DNA of 64,000 bases from Flavobacteriales bacterium (GTDB lineage Bacteria; Bacteroidota; Bacteroidia; Flavobacteriales_E; Vicingaceae), in the NCBI GenBank assembly GCA_002401955.1, contig NVUQ01000002.1:62001-126000 (forward strand), written 5' to 3'. The notes under the pieces are model-generated. The model saw only the letters and a list, made by a program, of their open reading frames with translations, searched no databases and was not told the origin of the DNA. Positions within the stretch are counted from its first letter, which is position 1. Every line of letters starts with the position of its first letter. Shown one piece after another: positions 7,340 through 15,898 of the stretch. Both the position numbers and the translations under genes were made by a program.

Positions 7340-8836
7340 ATGAAAAAGCTAGTATACACTCTATTATTCTTTGTTTCCATTTTCATACTCGAATCTTGTG
7401 GGTCTGAAATAGAACAAGAAACAAGTAAAGAAACTCCTAAAGAACAAAAAGTTACGGACAATGAGGTTAATACTTTTGAAGAAGAGATTAAACCTATTAT
7501 TGAAGGAGTAATCCGAATCGATGGGTTTTATGCCACATCAACATTAATTCCACATAGGGATTATGGAGTAGGAAATCTTTTTGATGATAATGAAGATACT
7601 TATTGGTCTGCAATGGAAGGAGCTGGTAAAGATGAAGGTATTATGCTCTATTTTGATTCTTATGTTCATATTGAAAAAATTTTACTTAAGTATCCTAATT
7701 TAAATAATACAGGGGAGATTCAACAAATTGCAATTTATGGAGATGGTAAAGGTTTTGGAGGTTATAGTTCTGATGATATTTATGTAAGGGATGTACTAAA
7801 GTCAATCTTTATTAAGATCAATGATATTGATTTTAAAGGAAATAAGAATGCTATTTGTGCAATCAGTGAATTGCAATTTATCGATTCTCTAGGGCAACAA
7901 ATACCAGTTCAGATACCAACTATTGTTAACGGAGAAATAACTGCGACATCCACACTAAAACCCAATCAAGCTTATAATGCAGCGAATGTTTTTGATTCTA
8001 AAAAGGAAATTTCATGGGCTGAAGGATCAAAGGGAAAAGGTGAAAACGAGACGCTAACAATTAATTTAGATGAAGAAGTGACGATTACAGAATTAAAGAT
8101 CTGGAATGGGTTTCAACGATCATCAAAACATTACCAAGCTAATGCACGAGTTAAATCTTTCACTTTTGGACAACTCGGAGATGTTTATGAAGTTAAAGAT
8201 CAAATTACACCTCAAATTATAAAATTAAAGACCCCAGTTAAGGGTAAAGAATTTATATTAAAAGTTATAGATGTATATGGCGGAGACGAATATGAAGATT
8301 TAGTGATCAGTGAAATAAAACTCTATGATAATGACGGTTGGATTTGTGTGAGGACTCCTTTTGAAGAAGAAATAAAGAAGAAATTAATAAGTGAAATAGA
8401 AGATAATATTGCAATGTCTAATGTTATAGATCGTAATCTTAACTATCAGAATAAGAAAGAGAAACAAACTGGGAAAATGGAATCAACACACTATTATACA
8501 AAATCAATGGTGTTAAGATCAAACCATACATTTGTGCTTTATGAAAGTGAGTCAGAGGAGTGGGTTGATTATACAAATGTAGAAACGGATAAAGACGATC
8601 CTGATTATGGATATGACAATAAAGAGACTATTTCTGAAGGTAATTGGGAATTACTTGAAATGAATGATGGCTCAGCAAAAGTTAGAATATTTGGAAGACG
8701 CTATAGTCCAACAACAGATAAAGAACTTTATAAAGGTGATATAACATCCGATAACCTTAAAATATTTCAAGACTATCTAACCATTACTAAGAATTCAATT
8801 AAGGGAAAAAGATTTATTGATGAATTTACTTATTAA
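7340..8836 (+). CDS. lipoprotein with tandem discoidin-like (NADase-type glycan-binding) domains
   Basis: This 498-residue protein has a lipoprotein signal, MKKLVYTLLFFVSIFILESC, with the lipid-attachment Cys at about residue 20. Two galactose-binding-like modules follow, at about 55-175 and 195-330. Each begins with ATSTL and an N(V/L)FD motif and ends in an (I/L)SE(I/L) strand. The second fits the NADase-type glycan-binding domain well (SWAEGSKGKGENETLTI, KVIDVYGG). The last 150 residues are unrecognised. It probably sits in the envelope and binds a carbohydrate. Its end overlaps the next gene by 17 bp, which indicates an operon with the dipeptidase and the GT-C-like gene. Confidence 0.78.
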   Translation: MKKLVYTLLFFVSIFILESCGSEIEQETSKETPKEQKVTDNEVNTFEEEIKPIIEGVIRIDGFYATSTLIPHRDYGVGNLFDDNEDTYWSAMEGAGKDEGIMLYFDSYVHIEKILLKYPNLNNTGEIQQIAIYGDGKGFGGYSSDDIYVRDVLKSIFIKINDIDFKGNKNAICAISELQFIDSLGQQIPVQIPTIVNGEITATSTLKPNQAYNAANVFDSKKEISWAEGSKGKGENETLTINLDEEVTITELKIWNGFQRSSKHYQANARVKSFTFGQLGDVYEVKDQITPQIIKLKTPVKGKEFILKVIDVYGGDEYEDLVISEIKLYDNDGWICVRTPFEEEIKKKLISEIEDNIAMSNVIDRNLNYQNKKEKQTGKMESTHYYTKSMVLRSNHTFVLYESESEEWVDYTNVETDKDDPDYGYDNKETISEGNWELLEMNDGSAKVRIFGRRYSPTTDKELYKGDITSDNLKIFQDYLTITKNSIKGKRFIDEFTY

Positions 8837-9524
8837 GCTCTTTAGCATATCGATTCTATTTACTGCTTGTGAAAATCACTCGCAAATAGAAGTATTAAAC
8901 AACGAAGTTGTGGAAACTCCTTCTATAATTAATGAAGAAGAGGTCTTTACTGAAGTGAAAGTCGATACTAAATCTTGGAATGATACAGACTTTGTTAATA
9001 TTCTTGAATTGAGTGATCAATTTGTCCTTGACATGAAGTATGCTACTACAGATAACTTCATTGGTGAAAAAGTATATGACTGCCCAGACTGTTATCTAAG
9101 GTATGCTGTTATTCAATCTTTAATTATTGCTAATAATGATTTTATAGATAATGGAGTTCGGATTAAATTTTTTGATTGTTATAGACCATTAGATATACAA
9201 AAGAGAATGTGGGAGATATTGCCAGATGGCAGGTATGTGGCTAATCCGAATAAATCAGGATCAATACATAATAGAGGAGGAGCAGTAGATATAACACTTG
9301 TAGATTCAACTGGTAAAGAATTAGATATGGGAACTTCATTTGATCATTTTGGTAAAGAAGCTCATCACGACTATGAAGTACTAAATGACACAATTAAGAA
9401 GAATAGAAATCTATTGAAAGAGGTTATGGAAAAAAACGGTTTTAAATCGTTGAGAACAGAATGGTGGCATTATTCATATCAATCACATTATAACCTTTCT
9501 AATTCACCAATTAAATGCGAATAA
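8820..9524 (+). CDS. D-alanyl-D-alanine dipeptidase lipoprotein (VanX/DdpX family, M15D)
   Basis: The 234-residue product from ATG 8820 has a lipoprotein signal with Cys17 (LFTACENH). The M15D metal-binding and catalytic set is complete: SIHNRGGAVD gives His150 and Asp157, EWWH gives Glu214 and His217, and CYRP gives the substrate-binding Arg122. The family hydrolyses D-Ala-D-Ala. In Bacteroidota such lipidated members probably serve peptidoglycan recycling or turnover in the periplasm rather than vancomycin resistance. TTG 8817 directly precedes the ATG and is less likely. The gene overlaps the preceding lipoprotein gene by 17 bp and the next gene by 10 bp. Confidence 0.9.
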   Translation: MNLLIKLFSISILFTACENHSQIEVLNNEVVETPSIINEEEVFTEVKVDTKSWNDTDFVNILELSDQFVLDMKYATTDNFIGEKVYDCPDCYLRYAVIQSLIIANNDFIDNGVRIKFFDCYRPLDIQKRMWEILPDGRYVANPNKSGSIHNRGGAVDITLVDSTGKELDMGTSFDHFGKEAHHDYEVLNDTIKKNRNLLKEVMEKNGFKSLRTEWWHYSYQSHYNLSNSPIKCE

Positions 9525-10969
9525 GGAATTATATTGAATATTCGTTATATCCTTTATTCTTTATCATTTCAGTTTTAATAAGGTGGGCTTCTTTAACTCA
9601 AACCAAATTCGCAAACGGATGGGATAGTTATTTTTACTTGGTTCAAGTAAAATCTTTATTTGAGGAGGGAGCAATGCATACTCCAAATATTACTATCGTT
9701 TACCCCTTGCTATATGCATTTAATCTAGGAATAGATGATTACATTATTAGTTATAAGGTCTTATCGGTTTTATTTTCAGGTTTATTTATACTAGGTGTAT
9801 ATCGTTTAGGATTATTGTGGTCTAAAAACCTTTTACTTACCATATCTGTTTCGCTCTATCTTCTTTTTAGTCCACATTTAACTTACTTTACCTCGCAGTA
9901 TTTGAAGAATCTTATAGGGATGGTTTTTCTTGTTTGGTCGTTAACTTATGTCAAAAAAAATACAATTAAACATGTTTTGCTACTCATATTAAACATCTTT
10001 GGACATCGGCTAACATTTATTTTATCTCTAATTTTTACTATCACTTACTTTAATGAAAAAAAACTCTTAAAAACGATATTACCTTTATTCTTGTCTTTTA
10101 TAACCTTACTTGGTGTAGGTTATTTTATACCGGGAATAATGAGTTTTGCTGATCTGTCTAGGTTTTCTGGTGCTTTTACCACATCTTTTCATTTTTCACC
10201 AATTACATTTTTACAAGAATTTGGTGAAGAGTTGGTTGTGAAGGGGTGGAAGTATGAAATTATTTTTGATTGCTTACTAGTTTTAGGTACGATCACATTA
10301 GTAGCATTACAAGTTATAAAAAAGCAGTTAGATTCGATTTTATTGGCATTCCTAATTGTTATGATAGTTCTATTACTCCCTTTTTTGAGTTGGGATTTAA
10401 ACAGTTTGTCATTTAGATTTTTTCTTGTATTCCCATTATTGACTCCTATAGCTATATATAGAGTTAAGGGATTGTTGATTCAAAAAGTTTTAAGTATTAT
10501 TTTAATACCTTCTTCACTAATATTGGCTTTTGGTTGCGTAAATTCATATCAGCCTGACAAACATGATCCAAACTATAGCAAATATGCATACATGTCTAAT
10601 CAGATAGTTAATTCTAATAAGAATATTGAATTATTGATTGTTCACAAGTCATTTGCAGAGATTTTCACCTATACTACTGGAATAGATGGAATGCCATGGT
10701 TGCCAGAATATAAAATAGATAAAAATCGATTATGGAGAGTTGCTAAAGGAGTAGGTGTACAGGAAATAGAATATTTTATTGGACAACAAAAGCAGGAACA
10801 GATTCAATCTTTAGGAATAGACTATATTCTCATTAGGGAAGATCTTTGGCAAGCATTCATTGTAGAGCTAGAACAAAACTCAGAAAAAGAATTCTTAAGT
10901 CAATTAGAAACTTGGGAAAATCCTTATAAAATACGACCATTATATCTGTTAAAAGATAAAAGGAAATAG
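9515..10969 (+). CDS. polytopic membrane protein, GT-C glycosyltransferase-like
   Basis: The 484-residue protein has about ten hydrophobic helices up to residue ~350, then a soluble tail of ~130 residues. The first loop carries GWDSYFYLVQVKSL, an acidic motif placed as in GT-C lipid-linked sugar transferases. The architecture (helical bundle plus C-terminal soluble domain) also fits that fold. Donor and acceptor cannot be told. It overlaps the dipeptidase gene by 10 bp, so the three genes 7340-10969 form one operon with an envelope theme. Element copy B starts 4 bp after its stop codon. Confidence 0.65.
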   Translation: MRIRNYIEYSLYPLFFIISVLIRWASLTQTKFANGWDSYFYLVQVKSLFEEGAMHTPNITIVYPLLYAFNLGIDDYIISYKVLSVLFSGLFILGVYRLGLLWSKNLLLTISVSLYLLFSPHLTYFTSQYLKNLIGMVFLVWSLTYVKKNTIKHVLLLILNIFGHRLTFILSLIFTITYFNEKKLLKTILPLFLSFITLLGVGYFIPGIMSFADLSRFSGAFTTSFHFSPITFLQEFGEELVVKGWKYEIIFDCLLVLGTITLVALQVIKKQLDSILLAFLIVMIVLLLPFLSWDLNSLSFRFFLVFPLLTPIAIYRVKGLLIQKVLSIILIPSSLILAFGCVNSYQPDKHDPNYSKYAYMSNQIVNSNKNIELLIVHKSFAEIFTYTTGIDGMPWLPEYKIDKNRLWRVAKGVGVQEIEYFIGQQKQEQIQSLGIDYILIREDLWQAFIVELEQNSEKEFLSQLETWENPYKIRPLYLLKDKRK

Positions 10970-10973
10970 CTTT

Positions 10974-11756
10974 CTATTTAACATAATAATGGTGTTGTGC
11001 GTAAGCCCGAAAGAAATGCGGGCCAGCGTTTGGGGTGAATGGACAAATGCGTAAAAACAAAAAAAAAGCTTGTCCTTTTGGCCCGTTTTTCACGGGGCAA
11101 TTACTTTTGTATTGTTTTAGCATTTGTACAGAGCGCGTGGAGAGCATAGGCTTATATGTCCACAGGACATCTAACGCTATCTTGATTTTTTGGTTCTTTT
11201 GCATCAAGGCAAAAAGAACATATAAACAAAGCCAGTTTGCGCAGTATAGAAAAATACGAAATGAAGCCTTATTAAGGCAAACGTATTTTTTCGTATACAA
11301 GTAAAACTACAATCATAAAATTTTTGAGCGCAGGAAAAAGAATTAATTATTAAAGTATATGAGCCATTGTGCGGCAATTTAACATAATGACTAATTATAA
11401 GGACAAAAGGATAAACCTTATAAAAAAATCCTAATCGCTGAGCAACGAGTTTACGAGTTCATGAGTTCCCCCTAAAATAATAAGCCACGAATAAACGAAG
11501 TATACGAGTTCACGAACACCCAAAAAAAATAATAAACAGTGAGTAATCGCGTATTTTATTTTTTCTGTACAATTATACATTCTACGAGAATTTTAAAAGA
11601 GCGATGGATTGTGTGAGCTATTTACTTTGCTGCCAAAGAGCAAAGCAAGCGAAGAATGATCGCAGACATAATGTACATTATAAGTACGAAACGCTTAAAT
11701 AAGCCTTAAATAACAAAACTATCGTTTTGTCTTATAATTAATATTATGTTAAATAG
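10974..11756 (+). mobile_element. structured non-coding element, copy B (intact, 15-bp terminal inverted repeats)
   Basis: The ends CTATTTAACATAATA (10974-10988) and TATTATGTTAAATAG (11742-11756) are perfect 15-bp inverted repeats. The interior aligns with copy A at 1142-1920. No long credible gene is present; frames at 10974-11304 on both strands are not protein-like and shift against copy A. Paired arms replace those of copy A: TTGGCCCG/CGGGGCAA (11078-11085 with 11093-11100) and ATGTCC/GGACAT (11157-11162 with 11166-11171). B carries an extra ~85 bp with ACGAGTT direct repeats near 11450-11530 and an internal TTTAACATAATG near 11388 that repeats the terminal sequence. I see no clear target-site duplication. 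Confidence 0.85.
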
Positions 11757-11774
11757 GATGAAATAAAGAGTATA

Positions 11775-12164
11775 TTATATAGGCTTTAACCACTCCAATG
11801 CCTCTTCTATAGATTGAAAAACTTTAGTTGGTTTTTTACGCTTTACTATCTTAATATAAAATTTAAGTAATAAACGTTGCGATAAACTATTAATAACATA
11901 AGCAATGGCAATTAAATCAGGCGAACGTTCTGCAGCTTTAATTCTGGCCTCACTAGAAATGGAAACGAATTTTCCATATTGCGTAATCACTTTCATGGGT
12001 TTTGCATAAGGCAAATCATTATAAGCCTTTTCTATAATTAAAACATCATCTTCCTCTATTATACATTTGTCTTTATAAAAGATGAGTAAAATATTTTCCT
12101 CGAGAATGCTAAAAACAAACTTCTCATGCTCGCATAAGATATTTCCAAGTTCTGGAGATGACAT
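11775..12164 (-). CDS. SpoIIAA/STAS-like protein
   Basis: This 129-residue soluble protein belongs to a small family with four members in the window (also 12353-12688, 32735-33157 and 33388-33807). The shared layout is an N-terminal beta hairpin, a central block (KPMKVITQYGKF in this copy), an (A/S)EAR-type segment followed by SPDLIAIAYVINSL, a helix QRLL(L/I)KFY and a final KPTKVFQSIEEALEWL. This fits the SpoIIAA/STAS-like fold used in Bacteroidota proteins of about 120-140 residues. No function is established. It ends 18 bp from the right end of element B. Confidence 0.7.
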   Translation of the reverse strand: MSSPELGNILCEHEKFVFSILEENILLIFYKDKCIIEEDDVLIIEKAYNDLPYAKPMKVITQYGKFVSISSEARIKAAERSPDLIAIAYVINSLSQRLLLKFYIKIVKRKKPTKVFQSIEEALEWLKPI

Positions 12165-12314
12165 AAAGCAAATATAAAAAAATGTGAATAAGTGAAAAAA
12201 CGATACGGTTTATATTTTATTATCAAAGGCACTTAATAATAGATTAAACCTTTTAAAATAATGGTAAATGAAATTTTATGGTCAAATAATTCTAATTATT
12301 CAAACCTAAAAGTG

Positions 12315-12343
12315 TTATACAAAAAAAGTTGTTGGGTGTTTTA
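12315..12343. repeat. short dispersed repeat (pairs with 51796-51824)
   Basis: This intergenic stretch contains GTTGTTGGGTGTTTT next to TTATACAAAAAAA. Its reverse complement nearly matches 51796-51824, which has CAAAACACCCAACAA followed by TTTTTGTATAA. Both copies lie outside genes. It is probably a small dispersed repeat of this genome. Confidence 0.5.
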
Positions 12344-12352
12344 TAATTGATA

Positions 12353-12688
12353 CTATAATTCATCTAACCAATCAAGAGCTTCAGGAACAGTTTCAAATAC
12401 TTTGGTAGGTTTATCTCTCTTCCACATTTTAACGTAAAAACGAATAAATAATCGTTGAGCTAATCCATGTATTACATAAGCAACGCCATCTAAATCAGGT
12501 GAATGTTCTGCGGCAAATTTTCTACAATCAGAACTCATCGTACTGTAACGACCTAAATGTTGTAAAACTTTGCGTGGTTTAGGATCTAATAAATCAAATT
12601 GAACCTGTAACTCTTTAATATCTTCAATTTCTAGCACTATTCCATCACTATAAATAACATGCAAAACGCCATTATCTAAAATTCTCAT
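12353..12688 (-). CDS. SpoIIAA/STAS-like protein, paralogue of 11775-12164
   Basis: The core GRYSTMSSDCRKFAAEHSPDLDGVAYVIHGLAQRLFIRFYVK and KPTKVFETVPEALDWL tail match the neighbouring paralogue closely. An open frame extends upstream to 12868, but the only ATG that avoids the divergent TruC-like gene is at 12688, giving 111 residues with the whole conserved core. A TTG at 12739 would add 17 residues but falls at the predicted transcription start. A TAnnTTTG promoter box lies at 12752-12745. Function unknown. Confidence 0.68.
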   Translation of the reverse strand: MRILDNGVLHVIYSDGIVLEIEDIKELQVQFDLLDPKPRKVLQHLGRYSTMSSDCRKFAAEHSPDLDGVAYVIHGLAQRLFIRFYVKMWKRDKPTKVFETVPEALDWLDEL

Positions 12689-12744
12689 TTCAGAATTTGT
12701 GTTATAAATAACCACTTCTATGTCATCAGATACCTGCAACTTAA

Positions 12745-12752
12745 CAAATATA
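12745..12752 (-). promoter_or_regulatory. predicted -7 promoter box (TATATTTG)
   Basis: On the minus strand TATATTTG matches the Bacteroidota -7 consensus TAnnTTTG. Transcription would begin near 12740 and leave a leader of about 50 bases before ATG 12688. This supports the shorter start chosen for the STAS-like gene. Confidence 0.5.
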
Positions 12753-12769
12753 ACTATTATTGTAATTAA

Positions 12770-13492
12770 ATGAATACCTCTACACAACCTTACGTAAAAA
12801 GTATAGAAATTGTTTTTGAAGACGAATTTCTTGTTGCAGTAAACAAACCAAACAACTTTATTATACACGAATCACATTATGCACGTAATATTAGAGAAAC
12901 TACCCTTATCCAATTTTTAGAAAATCAATTAGCTTATAAAGTCTATCCTGTTCATCGGTTAGATCGTAAAACCTCTGGAATTATACTTTTCTCAAAAAAC
13001 AAACAACACATCAGTCAATTTCAGGATCTATTTACCAACAACACTATTAAAAAGACCTATTATGCAATTGTTAGAGGTTTTAGTAAAGAAACGGGTATTA
13101 TCGATTCTCCAGTTAAAAATGATGATACTGGTGTTTATAAAGATGCGTTAACCAATTACCAAACAGTTAACCAAGTTGAATTAGATATTCCAGTTCATCC
13201 TTATGATAATTCACGCTATAGCTTAATTAAATTAATGCCTCAAACAGGGCGTATGCATCAATTGCGTAAGCACATGAATAAAATTAATCACCCCATTGTT
13301 GGTGATTATAAATATGGAGATCGCTTTCATAATAGAATGTTTGAAACCGAATTTAAGTGTGACTATATGTTTTTACATGCTTACAATATTCAATTTACTC
13401 ACCCTTTTACAAAAGAGAAACTAGTGTTAATCGCTAAATTTCCTTCCGATTGGAATAAGCTTTTCAAAGAATTTAATTGGAGCTTTAAATGA
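12770..13492 (+). CDS. truC: RluA-family pseudouridine synthase, TruC-like
   Basis: The 240-residue protein contains the catalytic HRLDRKTSG with Asp65, the early AVNKPN motif and LMPQTGRMHQLRKHM. Length and blocks follow E. coli TruC, which makes pseudouridine 65 in tRNA; there is no S4 domain, unlike most RluA/RluD proteins. The exact target here is inferred by resemblance. The next gene overlaps its stop by 4 bp (ATGA), so it is co-expressed with an S4-domain RNA-binding protein, which may act on the same or related RNA. Confidence 0.85.
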   Translation: MNTSTQPYVKSIEIVFEDEFLVAVNKPNNFIIHESHYARNIRETTLIQFLENQLAYKVYPVHRLDRKTSGIILFSKNKQHISQFQDLFTNNTIKKTYYAIVRGFSKETGIIDSPVKNDDTGVYKDALTNYQTVNQVELDIPVHPYDNSRYSLIKLMPQTGRMHQLRKHMNKINHPIVGDYKYGDRFHNRMFETEFKCDYMFLHAYNIQFTHPFTKEKLVLIAKFPSDWNKLFKEFNWSFK

Positions 13493-13854
13493 GGTTAGAT
13501 AAATTTATATGGACCACTCGCCTATTTAAAACGCGTTCTATTGCTAGTAAATCATGCCTTGCAGAAAAAGTAAAGCTTAATGAAGCCTTTGCTAAACCGA
13601 GCAAAACTGTTTCTATTGGTGATGTCGTTTCTATTAAAGTTATTCCTATTTGGAAAACCTATAAAGTGATAGACATCCCTAAATCTCGTGTTGGAGCAAA
13701 ATTAGTTTCTAACTACCTTTTAGAAACTACTCCTGAAGAAGATATTGCCCAGTTAAAGCAAATTCAGGAAGTTAATCGTCAAAATAAGTTTTCAGGAATT
13801 AAAGGTCGCCCCACTAAAAAAGTGAGGAGAGACTTAGATGATTTATTGGACTAA
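13489..13854 (+). CDS. S4-domain RNA-binding protein (Hsp15-like)
   Basis: The 121-residue protein opens with MRLDKFIWTTRLFKTRS, the start of an S4 RNA-binding domain (about 1-60), then has a basic tail with KGRPTKKVRRDL. The layout matches Hsp15/HslR, which binds free 50S subunits carrying nascent chains in E. coli. It is coupled to the TruC-like gene by a 4-bp overlap. It is convergent with the AraC-type gene with only 2 bp between the two stop codons. Confidence 0.85.
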   Translation: MRLDKFIWTTRLFKTRSIASKSCLAEKVKLNEAFAKPSKTVSIGDVVSIKVIPIWKTYKVIDIPKSRVGAKLVSNYLLETTPEEDIAQLKQIQEVNRQNKFSGIKGRPTKKVRRDLDDLLD

Positions 13855-13856
13855 TT

Positions 13857-14717
13857 TTAAATGCTACGGTATTCTTTTGGAGTAATATTTTCCTTCCCTT
13901 TAAAGAATTTACCAAAATGTGATGGATCATCAAAATTTAAAAAGAAAGCAATTTCTTTTATGCTATGATTAGAATGTTTTAATAATCGTTTAGCCTCTAA
14001 AATTATTCTGTTATGTATCATTTCTAAAGCAGTTTTCCCAACAATACTCTTAGTTAGAACGCTTAATTGTTTGTCGGTAACACCTAATTTATCGGCATAA
14101 GAACTAACCTTATGGTTTTTCTCAAACTCACTTTCTAATAAACGCCTAAAATTCTGAAAAGTATTATTTTTATGAAGCTCCCCTCCTCCCCCTTTTTCTT
14201 TATCAAACAAGCGTGTACAACTTAGTAATAGTAGATTTAAATACGATTGTATGGCCGATTTTTTATGATCTTGATTGTTATCATACTCATTTTTCATCCC
14301 ATTAACTATAGTAATCATCTGATTATAATCAGCTTCGTTTAGGTCAATAACAGGTTCAGTATAATTGTTGTTTAAAAAAGGAATGCTAAATAAGCTATTC
14401 GTATTTTGATTGTTTAAATAGAAAAATTCTCTACTAAACAGTATAATGTATCCACAAGAGCTTTTTTCCCTATTTACCTTATGTACTTGCCCTGGAGATA
14501 CAAAGTGAACACTTCCGTCTATTATTGGAATCCTATTGAAGTCAATTTCATGAAATCCTCCACCCTTTTCAAAAATAAATATCTCGTAATAATTATGTCT
14601 ATGCGCAACCGATGAGTCGTAATCACTTCTAGTAGTTAATTCAATTAACCTAAACCGCTCATTGGTTTCCTCGTTGTCTACAGAGAAGTTATGTATCGGT
14701 ATAATATTGGCACTCAT
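13857..14717 (-). CDS. AraC-family transcriptional regulator
   Basis: This 286-residue protein has an N-terminal cupin-like sensor region (about 20-130, with HRHNYYEIFIFEKG) and a C-terminal double helix-turn-helix (about 185-286). The latter includes YADKLGVTDKQLS, IILEAKRLL and IAFFLNFDDPSHFGKFFKG, the standard AraC signature. The ligand is unknown. It diverges from the FISUMP lipoprotein gene at 14903 across about 185 bp, so that gene is one possible target. Confidence 0.92.
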   Translation of the reverse strand: MSANIIPIHNFSVDNEETNERFRLIELTTRSDYDSSVAHRHNYYEIFIFEKGGGFHEIDFNRIPIIDGSVHFVSPGQVHKVNREKSSCGYIILFSREFFYLNNQNTNSLFSIPFLNNNYTEPVIDLNEADYNQMITIVNGMKNEYDNNQDHKKSAIQSYLNLLLLSCTRLFDKEKGGGGELHKNNTFQNFRRLLESEFEKNHKVSSYADKLGVTDKQLSVLTKSIVGKTALEMIHNRIILEAKRLLKHSNHSIKEIAFFLNFDDPSHFGKFFKGKENITPKEYRSI

Positions 14718-14902
14718 TTATTTAATTTAATGTATAATGAAGATACAAAATTCTTGTAATATTTTCATTTCAAAAATGATTCATTATTGGAAATCAACCA
14801 CTTAGTTGAAATAAAAATGTACCATAAAATGGAAAAAATGTCATATCACAATCAAACAAGTTTTAAGGTACTTTGTTATAGATTAATTTAAAACTCAATA
14901 TT

Positions 14903-15856
14903 ATGAAAAATAAAAAAACAATTTTACCCTTAACATTAGGATGTATTTTATTGGCTGCAATATCTTGCTCTAAAGAAGAGGATGTGGTAGAACCAGTTGT
15001 AGAAACGCCTACCACAACAGCACTTGCAAACACTGCTCCAACCGCACCAGTATTTAATGTTGCCCCTGCAAATTTAGCTACAGGAATAAGCTCGCCTTTA
15101 ACAATTTCATGGCTAGCTTCTACCGATGCCGATGGAGATGCCATTACCTACAATGTATATTTAGGCACTAACTCATCAAGCTTAACTTTAGTTAGCTCAT
15201 CTCAATCAAGTATTAACTACACAACTGCAGATTTAGACTTAATGTCTACTTATTACTTACGTATAGATGCTACCGCAGGATCTCATACTACACCAAGCGA
15301 AACTCGTAATTTTGAAACTTCAGATGTTGGTTCATTTACAGATCCACGTGATGGACATCAATATGGGATCAAAAAACTAGGAACCCAAGTTTGGATGACT
15401 GCAAATTTAGTTTACAATTCTACTGGGTCTTACAGTTATGATAATAACGCTAGTTATGATGTAGTTTATGGCAGACTATACGACTGGTTAGATGTACCCA
15501 ATGCAGTTCCTGCTGGATGGCACTTACCAACTGATACAGAATGGCAAACACTTGAAACTTACTTAGGAATGCCTTCTGGAGATTTAAATATCAATGGTTA
15601 CAGTCTTTCTAGAGGTACCGATCAAGGAATACAACTACAACTTGGCGGTGGTTCAGGATTAAATTTTCCTTTAGCAGGATATAAATCAGGAAGCACTTTT
15701 TCGGCTATTAATAACAGAACGTATTTATGGGTAAATACTGATGCTGGTGGTGGTAACATCTTTAGAAGAAGAATAGTTGGCGGAGATGCTTCGTGTTACC
15801 GATTTACCAACCCTTATGCAGGTTATGCAATAAGTGTAAGACTAGTAAAAGACTAG
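14903..15856 (+). CDS. lipoprotein with fibronectin-III-like and FISUMP domains
   Basis: The signal ends at LLAAISCSK, giving a lipid-attachment Cys near residue 23. A fibronectin-III-like domain (about 45-135: SPLTISWLASTDADGD, YYLRIDAT) comes next. A Fibrobacter succinogenes major paralogous domain (about 145-317) follows, with the typical KKLGTQVWMTANL, YGRLYDW and PAGWHLPTDTEW. Such proteins are surface or outer-membrane lipoproteins of unknown function, often in multiple copies. The next secreted-protein gene follows 42 bp later and may share its transcript. Confidence 0.85.
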   Translation: MKNKKTILPLTLGCILLAAISCSKEEDVVEPVVETPTTTALANTAPTAPVFNVAPANLATGISSPLTISWLASTDADGDAITYNVYLGTNSSSLTLVSSSQSSINYTTADLDLMSTYYLRIDATAGSHTTPSETRNFETSDVGSFTDPRDGHQYGIKKLGTQVWMTANLVYNSTGSYSYDNNASYDVVYGRLYDWLDVPNAVPAGWHLPTDTEWQTLETYLGMPSGDLNINGYSLSRGTDQGIQLQLGGGSGLNFPLAGYKSGSTFSAINNRTYLWVNTDAGGGNIFRRRIVGGDASCYRFTNPYAGYAISVRLVKD

Positions 15857-15898
15857 TAAAAGACTAGTAAATTATTAATCAATTAAAAAAAACAGATT

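Noticed and set aside
6475-10969. Functional glycopeptide-resistance cluster
   Set aside because: VanH, VanA-type ligase and the VanRS pair are absent, and the host looks Gram-negative. VanX- and VanW-like genes are common outside resistance clusters.
10974-11304. Protein-coding frames on both strands inside element B
   Set aside because: They overlap each other, look unlike proteins and are not kept in copy A.
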